Source: JBCCGI01 sp039029355 (GTDB lineage Bacteria > Planctomycetota > UBA1135 > GCA-002686595). Taken from it: DNA of 28,186 nucleotides. The stretch lies in assembly GCA_039029355.1 (NCBI GenBank), contig JBCCGI010000095.1, forward strand, positions 1-28,186, read 5' to 3'. This document shows positions 23,567-28,186 of the stretch, in pieces (position 1 is the first letter of the stretch; every line of letters starts with the position of its first letter). Position numbers and translations under genes: made by a program. Under the pieces are notes generated by a model. The model was not told the DNA's origin. It did not search any database and saw only the letters and a program-made list of their open reading frames with translations.

Positions 23567-24361
23567 ATGAAGGACGCGATGAGGCGATCTCGCCAGCAGG
23601 TGCGGATCTGGATGCTCTGCATGGCGGTTCCTGGCTGCGGAGCGGCTCTGGAAGACCCGGGGGTCGCCGAGGAGGCCCAGGCGCGGCAGACCGCCGCGGC
23701 GCTTGCCCGGGTTGTGGATTCCGGAGTTGGCGTGGGCGAGGGGCTCGTCGCCTTGGCGAAGGCAGGGCAGAAGTTGCCGTACTTGGATCTGGCGACGCAG
23801 GAGCTCGTGGAGCTCGAGATCGTCGGCCTGGATGCTCACCAGGCCAGCTTCATCGGATCGCGCCTGACGGAGACCTCCTTCGACGTGGCCTTTCTGCCGC
23901 TGGGTCGGTTCGACGGCGCGTCGATGGAAGACGTCTCGTTTCGGCGAGCGGACCTTGGAGGCGCGCTGCTGATCGACACGAAGCTTCAGGCGACGTCGTT
24001 TCGATGGTGCAACCTCGACTATGCGAGGTTCGATGACGCCCAGGGGAGTGACGTCTCCTTCGTGGGGGGGAGCGCTCGGCACGCCTACTGCTTCCGCATG
24101 GACTTCGCGCAGGCCAGCTTCATCGGCTGTGACCTGGAGGCGGCCGACTTCCGCGGTTCGGTGCTGCTGAACAGTCGCTTCCTCTTCTGCAACCTCAAGC
24201 AGACGAGCTTCGCCGGTGCGCACCTCCAGGGTGCCGACCTCTCGTCGAGCACGGGTATGGTGGCGGCGCCCGAGGATGCGGCTTGTTGGAGCGCGGATAC
24301 GCGCTGGCCCGAGGGGGTCCAGCCCCGTGCCCCCATGAAGGGGTGTGAGTCGCACCCCTAA
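23567..24361 (+). CDS. Pentapeptide-repeat lipoprotein
   Basis: 264 residues. N-terminus: Arg-rich then hydrophobic with 'LCMAVPGC', a near-canonical lipobox with Cys24 as the acylation site. Residues about 30-90 form a helical region ('VAEEAQARQTAAALARVVDS'). Residues about 95-235 are pentapeptide repeats of the A(D/N)Lxx/xSFxx type ('ADLGGALLIDTKLQATSFRW', 'ASFIGCDLEAADFRGSVLLN', 'TSFAGAHLQGADLS'), expected to form a right-handed quadrilateral beta-helix; Cys recurs at 'FRWCNL', 'FIGCDL' and 'LFCNL'. The C-terminus is loose and ends 'GCESHP'. ATG 23567 is used; M5 is an alternative. Pentapeptide proteins are structural or DNA-mimic modules; with a lipoprotein signal, an envelope binding role is more likely than gyrase protection. 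Confidence 0.82.
   Translation: MKDAMRRSRQQVRIWMLCMAVPGCGAALEDPGVAEEAQARQTAAALARVVDSGVGVGEGLVALAKAGQKLPYLDLATQELVELEIVGLDAHQASFIGSRLTETSFDVAFLPLGRFDGASMEDVSFRRADLGGALLIDTKLQATSFRWCNLDYARFDDAQGSDVSFVGGSARHAYCFRMDFAQASFIGCDLEAADFRGSVLLNSRFLFCNLKQTSFAGAHLQGADLSSSTGMVAAPEDAACWSADTRWPEGVQPRAPMKGCESHP
24339..24359 (+). terminator. Hairpin overlapping the stop codon of the pentapeptide gene
   Basis: AGGGGTG (24339-24345) and CACCCCT (24353-24359) form a perfect 7-bp stem with a 7-base loop; the last T begins the TAA stop. A TTAAAA follows about 20 bases on. Confidence 0.5.
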
Positions 24362-24482
24362 GCGACATCGGCTCTCCCCCTTAAAACCCCGTGCGGGCCC
24401 CCAGAGCCCCGTTCCGGGCCTGTTTCGCAGGGTGCGCGGAGCAACGCTTCGCGGCAATCGCCTCGCTCGGCATGATCCTCCG

Positions 24483-25493
24483 GTGGGATCGCCGCTCGTG
24501 CTCGTCCGCTTGCTCATCGTCGACCGTCGACGCTTGATGATGGAGAACCTCGCCCTCCGCCACCAGCTCACCGTGCTCAAGCGCAGCGTGAAGCGCCCTC
24601 GGATCGAGGACAGCGACCGGATGCTCTGGATCCTGCTCCGTCGGGCGTTCAGGGAATGGCGCGACGCGTTCGTCTTCGTGAAGCCGGACACCGTGATTCG
24701 CTGGCACCGCGAGGGCTTCCGCTACTACAGGAAACGCAAGTCGCGCTCCAAGCCGGGCCGACCGCCGATCGGCATGGACGTCATCCACCTGATCCGACGC
24801 GTGTCGACCGACAACCCGATGTGGGGCGCGCCGAGGATCGCGTCCGAGCTGGTGCTGCTCGGCCACAAGGTCGCCGAGTCGACCGTCGCGAAGTACATGG
24901 TGAAGGCGAAGGAGCCCGATCCGGGGCAGGCATGGATGACGTTCCTGCGCAACCACATGGATGTGACGGCGGCCTGCGACTTCTTCGTGGCCCCGACGGC
25001 GACGTTCCGATTGCTCTACGTCTTCGTCGTCGTCTCTCACGCGCGTCGCAGGATCGTGCACGTGAACGTCACGGCGCATCCGACCGCGGAGTGGGTGGCG
25101 CGACAGCTCGCGCAGGCTTTCCCCGGCACAGAGCCCATCCCGCAGTTCCCGGTCCACGACGGCGACGGCTCGTACGGCTGGGAGTTCAGGCGCGCACTGA
25201 AGATGCTGGGCATCGATCCGTTGCGGACGGCTCCGAAGTCACCGTGGCAGAACTGCTACGTCGAGCGTGTCATCGGGACGCTCCGACGGGAGTGCACCGA
25301 TCACGTCATCGCGTTCGGCGAGAGCCACCTGCGCCGCGTTCTCACGGAGTACGTCGCGTACTACAACGAGGCGCGGCCGCATCAATCGCTCGAGGGCAAC
25401 GCCCCGCAGCCGCGAGACGTCGAGGCCGTAGGAGAGCTCGTCGCTGCGCCCGTACTCGGTGGCCTGCACCACCGGTACTCGCGAGCAGCCTGA
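24483..25493 (+). CDS. DDE integrase/transposase (rve domain), intact
   Basis: 336 residues from GTG 24483; the same GTG is conserved in the truncated copy (14481), which is why I choose it, although the frame is open to 24345 and an ATG lies at 24537. N-terminal coiled region with 'ENLALRHQLTVLKRS', then helix-turn-helix ('NPMWGAPRIASELVLLGHKV', 'ESTVAKYM'), then the RNase-H-like core: D166 ('ACDFFV'), D226 ('VHDGDGSYG') and E261 ('NCYVERVIG'), spacing DD34E. C-terminus 'LGGLHHRYSRAA'. All catalytic residues are present, so the gene could be active. The family is the widespread 'integrase core' transposase related to IS481/IS3; I cannot assign an ISfinder name. The second motif 'HDGDGS' differs from the common 'FDRDSKF' but keeps the Asp. 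Confidence 0.9.
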   Translation: MGSPLVLVRLLIVDRRRLMMENLALRHQLTVLKRSVKRPRIEDSDRMLWILLRRAFREWRDAFVFVKPDTVIRWHREGFRYYRKRKSRSKPGRPPIGMDVIHLIRRVSTDNPMWGAPRIASELVLLGHKVAESTVAKYMVKAKEPDPGQAWMTFLRNHMDVTAACDFFVAPTATFRLLYVFVVVSHARRRIVHVNVTAHPTAEWVARQLAQAFPGTEPIPQFPVHDGDGSYGWEFRRALKMLGIDPLRTAPKSPWQNCYVERVIGTLRRECTDHVIAFGESHLRRVLTEYVAYYNEARPHQSLEGNAPQPRDVEAVGELVAAPVLGGLHHRYSRAA

Positions 25494-25617
25494 AGCGCCG
25501 GAAGGCGGTGCCGTTCAGTGGGGGAGGTGTGTCCGGCGTCGTCTTGTCGCATCCGGACACGCGCTACCTTCGGTCCCTATGCCATGATGGCGGCGCGAGT
25601 CGCGCTTTCGGGAGAGA
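25487..25617 (+). repeat. Conserved right flank of the integrase element, copy 2
   Basis: Matches 6064-6196 at high identity from the gene's final codons outward. Contains the perfect inverted repeat GTGTCCGG...CCGGACAC (about 25532-25556). Confidence 0.75.
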
Positions 25618-25618
25618 C

Positions 25619-26266
25619 AACTTGGTCGGGCGTCATCGGGTCGCACGACTGATGCGCCAGGACGGCATCCAGGCCCGCTTTCGGCGCCGCTTTCGGCACA
25701 CGACGCGATCCGGCCATCATCTTCCGGTCGCTCCGAATGTGCTGGACCGGCGGTTCGATGCCGCTCGGCCAAACGAGCTGTGGGCGTCGGACATGACCTA
25801 CATCTGGACCTTCGAGGGATGGATGTACCTCGCCGTCGTCCTGGACCTCTTCTCGCGACGAGTCGTCGGCTGGTCGATGGCCAAACACATACGCACCGAA
25901 CTCGTCGCGAACGCCTTGGCGATGGCGATCGGCAATCGTCTGCCGGAGAAGGACCTGCTGCATCACTCTGATCAAGGCAGCCAGTACGCCAGCTTCGCGT
26001 ACCAGAAGATCCTCGAGCAGCACGGCATCCGCTGCAGCATGAGTCGCCGTGGCAACTGCCACGACAACGCGGTCGTCGAGAGTTTCTTCGGCACGCTAAA
26101 GAGCGAGCTGGCCTACAGATGCGCCTGGACGACACGCCCCCAAGCTCGCTCGGCGATTCACGATTACGTCGAGGTCTTCTACAACAGGAGGCGACGACAC
26201 TCCCACTGCGGCAACCTCAGCCCAGCGGACTTTGAAACCCAGTATCTCGCCGCACCGGCGGCATGA
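25619..26266 (+). pseudogene. IS3-family transposase OrfB, 5'-truncated
   Basis: Open frame reading 'NLVGRHRVARLMRQDGIQAR' onward to TGA 26266. The catalytic core is complete: D in 'ELWASDMTYIW', D in 'HHSDQGSQY' and E in 'NAVVESFFGTLKSEL', with 35 residues between the last two. OrfA, the frameshift window and the first ~80-100 residues of OrfB are missing, replaced by the right flank of the integrase element. It therefore cannot be expressed as the usual OrfAB transposase, although the core itself has no internal stop. Confidence 0.88.
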
Positions 26267-26280
26267 CCCGCTTCATCCGA

Positions 26281-26307
26281 GGTGTCCACCAAACCCGGGC
26301 AAGGTCA
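26281..26307 (+). repeat. Right terminal inverted repeat of the IS3 element
   Basis: GTGTCCACCAAACCCGGGCA then AGGTCA, 15 bases after the OrfB stop, has the form typical of IS3-group right ends (ending in CA). The left partner is absent, consistent with the 5' truncation. Confidence 0.6.
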
Positions 26308-26308
26308 C

Positions 26309-26503
26309 ATGACCTGTGATGCGTATGTGCCGGACGACTACATCGAGCAGTCCTGCGGCTCGTTGTCCTTCGGCATCGGCTATGTCATCTCGGGTGCGGT
26401 AGGCAAGGACTACATGCGCGCATGCTGCCTCTACAAGAAGGCGCCGGGTCAGGCGTCGGCCAAGGTGAAGGACTGCGACACGGAGAACCCGTGTACGAGC
26501 TAG
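26309..26503 (+). CDS. Small Cys-rich protein end, probably 5'-truncated by the IS3 element
   Basis: The frame is open from inside the IS3 end; the first ATG past it is 26309, giving 64 residues with seven Cys ('MTCDAYVPDDYIEQSCGSLS', 'DYMRACCLYKKAPGQASAKV', 'KDCDTENPCTS'). Composition and Cys spacing suggest an extracellular disulfide-stabilised domain, but no signal peptide remains, so it is likely the 3' end of a secreted protein gene whose start was removed or displaced. No family recognised. Its last codons overlap the start of the next gene by 13 bases. Confidence 0.45.
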   Translation: MTCDAYVPDDYIEQSCGSLSFGIGYVISGAVGKDYMRACCLYKKAPGQASAKVKDCDTENPCTS

Positions 26504-27690
26504 CGACGAGTTTGTCCCTGCGACGGAGCATCGCGGCACTCTGCGCCGGGATCCTCTGCGTCGCTGGCATTTCGTGGAAGGCCGGCCCCCCGCTCCCCGC
26601 AGACGGTCAAGGGCCGCCCGGCGGGCAGGCGCCGGAGCGCGACGACTCCCCCAGCCAATTCCTGGAGCTGCTGCGCGCGCCGGTGGACGGCGAGTACTCT
26701 TCGACACTCCAAGTCCGCAGCGAGTAGCTAGACGACGAGACCGTTGGGCGTTGGGGCGAGCATCTGGCCGCTCTGGCCGAAGCCCTCGGGGACCGCAAGC
26801 TCGATGACAGTTGGGCGCGCCCCCTCGAGATTGAGCGAGCCAACTTCGAACGCCGACGGCCGAGGCAGACGTATGAGTACTCGAATCGCGAGGAGGTCTT
26901 GGTTCAGTGGCCCGCGTATTGCCAGCTCGTGGAGGGTGCAATCCTCGAAGGGGATGAGCGCAACGCGGTGACACTGCGCAAGGTCAGCAACGGAAAGAGC
27001 AGAGCCGCATGGCGCGGCGGGCCGCAAAGGGGAGGCGGTTGGGTCAGGGACACCGTTGAGGACGTGCATTGGGAGCTGAGCGACGGGCTGCTCCTTCAGT
27101 CGTCCGTGCTGCGACAGATCCGGGCTACCGCCCATCACGCAGAACGCCAGGGGTTGCTCGAGCACGGCACAAACGGCGAGGCACTCTCCTACGAGATCTC
27201 TCCCTTCGCCCCGGGGGGCGGAGTGTCTTCGGGCTACGAGTTGCTCGTACGCTACCTACGCGAGCTCCACCTGACCCCGCGGAACGGCGCCCTCGGGCTC
27301 CTGTGCTCGGTGCGATGCACTTTCCAGCAGAACGGCACTTCGGCCACTCTGACCCACTCCTGGATTGATGCTCTCGACTCTCCGATCGTCACCGACACCG
27401 TGTCGTGGGACCGTGGCCAGCTCAAGAGCATGACGCAGGAACGCTTCGTCCCTGGCACCCGGGAGCCCTACTCGTTCGACCACCTAGATGTCTCGGCGAA
27501 CACCGAGCCCTCGGGCACCTTGAGTCTCGAGTTCCGGCCCGAGGCGGGCGAGCGGATCGTGGATCGACGGTTCGGCGCAGCCGTCGTCTACTCGGCGGCC
27601 GACGACGGGAGCTACCTGAGCGACGAGGCCGTAGAAGCGATCGCGAACGGGCGAGCGGAGGCCGACGGAGAAGAGAAGCGACGACTCTGA
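26491..27690 (+). pseudogene. Membrane-anchored protein of unknown function, interrupted by one in-frame TAG
   Basis: A single frame of 400 codons from GTG 26491 (GGAG five bases upstream) to TGA 27690, broken only by TAG at 26725-26727. Before the TAG: an N-terminal signal anchor ('RRSIAALCAGILCVAGISW') and a Pro/Gly linker, then 'QFLELLRAPVDGEYSSTLQV'. After it the same frame continues with clearly coding sequence ('LDDETVGRWGEHLAALAEAL', 'DVHWELSDGLLLQSSVLRQI', 'GYELLVRYLRELHLTPRNGA', 'DGSYLSDEAVEAIANGRAEA'). The C-terminal half is duplicated at 16713-17293. A GAG-to-TAG nonsense change is the simplest cause; readthrough or translation restart are possible. No known domain; the C-terminal region looks like a beta-rich extracytoplasmic domain. 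Confidence 0.75.
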
Positions 27691-27746
27691 ATTCGCGTAG
27701 ATCAGGACCTGTGGCTTCTAAAGGCTGAGGATGCTGGGCATCGAGA

Positions 27747-27766
27747 CCGTCCTGTCCAGAAACTCG
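27747..27766 (+). repeat. Terminal inverted repeat of an integrase-type element (left end)
   Basis: CCGTCCTGTCCAGAAACTCG, exact reverse complement of 910-929. Orientation is that of a left end, yet no integrase start follows within the window. Confidence 0.5.
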
Positions 27767-27780
27767 GCCGTGGGGTAGCG

Positions 27781-27829
27781 CGGTGCCACCAACGCCGACA
27801 TTCGGCACTCCGGGCGGCGATTTCTCGGC
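27781..27829 (+). repeat. Degenerate repeat, copy 2
   Basis: Ungapped relative of 22878-22926 (about 73% identity). It begins 14 bases inside the candidate element left end. Confidence 0.35.
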
Positions 27830-28014
27830 CTACTTGGCCCGCGGGCGCCGTCGCCGAGCGTGAACTACCGGGTTCGGGGATGATGGCGGAATGGCCCGCC
27901 TCCTGAAGGGCTACTGGGGTGACCCCGTTTCTCGGTCCAGCCGCTATGAGAGTCGGTTGAGTTGTGATCCGCCGGTCGAGCTGCGCGCCGTTTTGAAGCC
28001 AAGGGAAGGAAGAT

Positions 28015-28186
28015 GGATGCACTGATGCCCCTGAAGAGACTTGTTCTTTTTTGTGTGGTGAAGCCAGGAGGATGTATCCTGAAGTGAGCATGTTCTCACC
28101 ATTGGAAATTGCAGCGGAGAGATAAAGAAATCGTTCTTCATGGCCAACAAACACCAAAATCAGCTGGCGGTAGAGGTCCACAGCCC
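28015..28186. other. Low-GC terminal segment, possibly foreign or chimeric
   Basis: The last ~170 bases are about 48% GC against roughly 70% elsewhere, with A/T runs such as TTCTTTTTTG and AGATAAAGAAA that occur nowhere else in the window. A minus-strand frame is open through it ('LYRQLILVFVGHEERFLYLS' and on), but it runs into non-coding-looking sequence on the high-GC side. Either recently acquired DNA or an assembly artefact at the edge. Confidence 0.5.

Larger units (their letters stand above)
24418..25617 (+). mobile_element. Complete integrase-type insertion element
   Basis: Bounded by what the copies share: the left motif GCCTGTTTCGCAG (one change from 5657 and 14417) and the right flank ending near 25617, shared with 6064-6196. 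It contains one full transposase gene. No clear terminal inverted repeats or target duplication could be recognised, so the exact ends are uncertain by tens of bases. Confidence 0.6.
27691..28014. other. Non-coding region with mobile-element remains
   Basis: No gene recognised. Contains the candidate element left end (27747-27766) and the degenerate repeat (27781-27829). Confidence 0.5.

Noticed and set aside
24656..25618. Upstream part of the long frame that ends in IS3 OrfB
   Set aside because: It overlaps the intact integrase gene in another frame and has no transposase character; only the part from about 25619 is IS3 coding sequence.
1..28186. Search for CRISPR arrays, toxin-antitoxin, restriction, retron or biosynthetic systems
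   Set aside because: No repeat-spacer array and no genes of these classes were recognised among the supported reading frames.

Overview
The window is a high-GC (roughly 70%) bacterial chromosome segment that looks like a planctomycete. Supporting signs are many secreted, repeat-built beta-propeller proteins; a recurring extracellular beta-domain ending in a '(T/S)NA/SNG' motif; a Ser/Thr kinase with a single membrane segment and a TPR tail beside an ECF sigma factor; and weak or absent U-tracts at terminators. The phylum call is an inference from domain style; no rRNA or other phylogenetic marker is present.

Layout. 1-930: pile of broken mobile elements (IS256 end inserted in an integrase remnant, a gene fragment, an integrase 3' end with its terminal repeat). 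1004-5442 (minus): exported HEAT/VWA protein and a 14-repeat FG-GAP/VCBS protein. 5655-6196: internally deleted insertion element. 6261-11492: exported PD40 propeller protein (minus), diverging from a kinase-TPR gene (plus), which converges on an ECF sigma gene (minus) with a hairpin built from both stop codons. 11679-16540: three secreted proteins, separated by a second cluster of decayed integrases (14274-15029). 16713-18037: three pseudogenes in a row (a duplicated-family gene, an integrase end, a carboxypeptidase-regulatory-like protein). 18304-20257: OmpR-type response regulator and overlapping histidine kinase with a candidate autoregulatory site. 20347-21206: two broken genes. 21219-22712 (minus): exported agmatine/peptidyl-arginine deiminase-like enzyme carrying the shared surface domain. 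23416-24361: tiny exported protein plus pentapeptide-repeat lipoprotein. 24417-26307: a complete DDE integrase element abutting a 5'-truncated IS3 element. 26309-27690: small Cys-rich gene end and a full-length gene interrupted by one in-frame TAG, homologous to the pseudogene at 16713. 27747-28186: element end and a final ~170 bp of clearly lower GC.

Functionally the intact genes divide into cell-surface/secreted proteins and signal transduction (kinase, sigma factor, two-component system). The intervening DNA is an insertion-sequence graveyard: about eight copies or pieces of DDE integrases from at least two related subfamilies, in all stages of decay. I did not find a convincing defence system, CRISPR array, biosynthetic cluster, tRNA or rRNA. 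The most informative novelties are the shared surface domain on five unrelated scaffolds, the CTG-started histidine kinase, the amber-interrupted duplicated gene and the regulatory repeats before the two-component genes.
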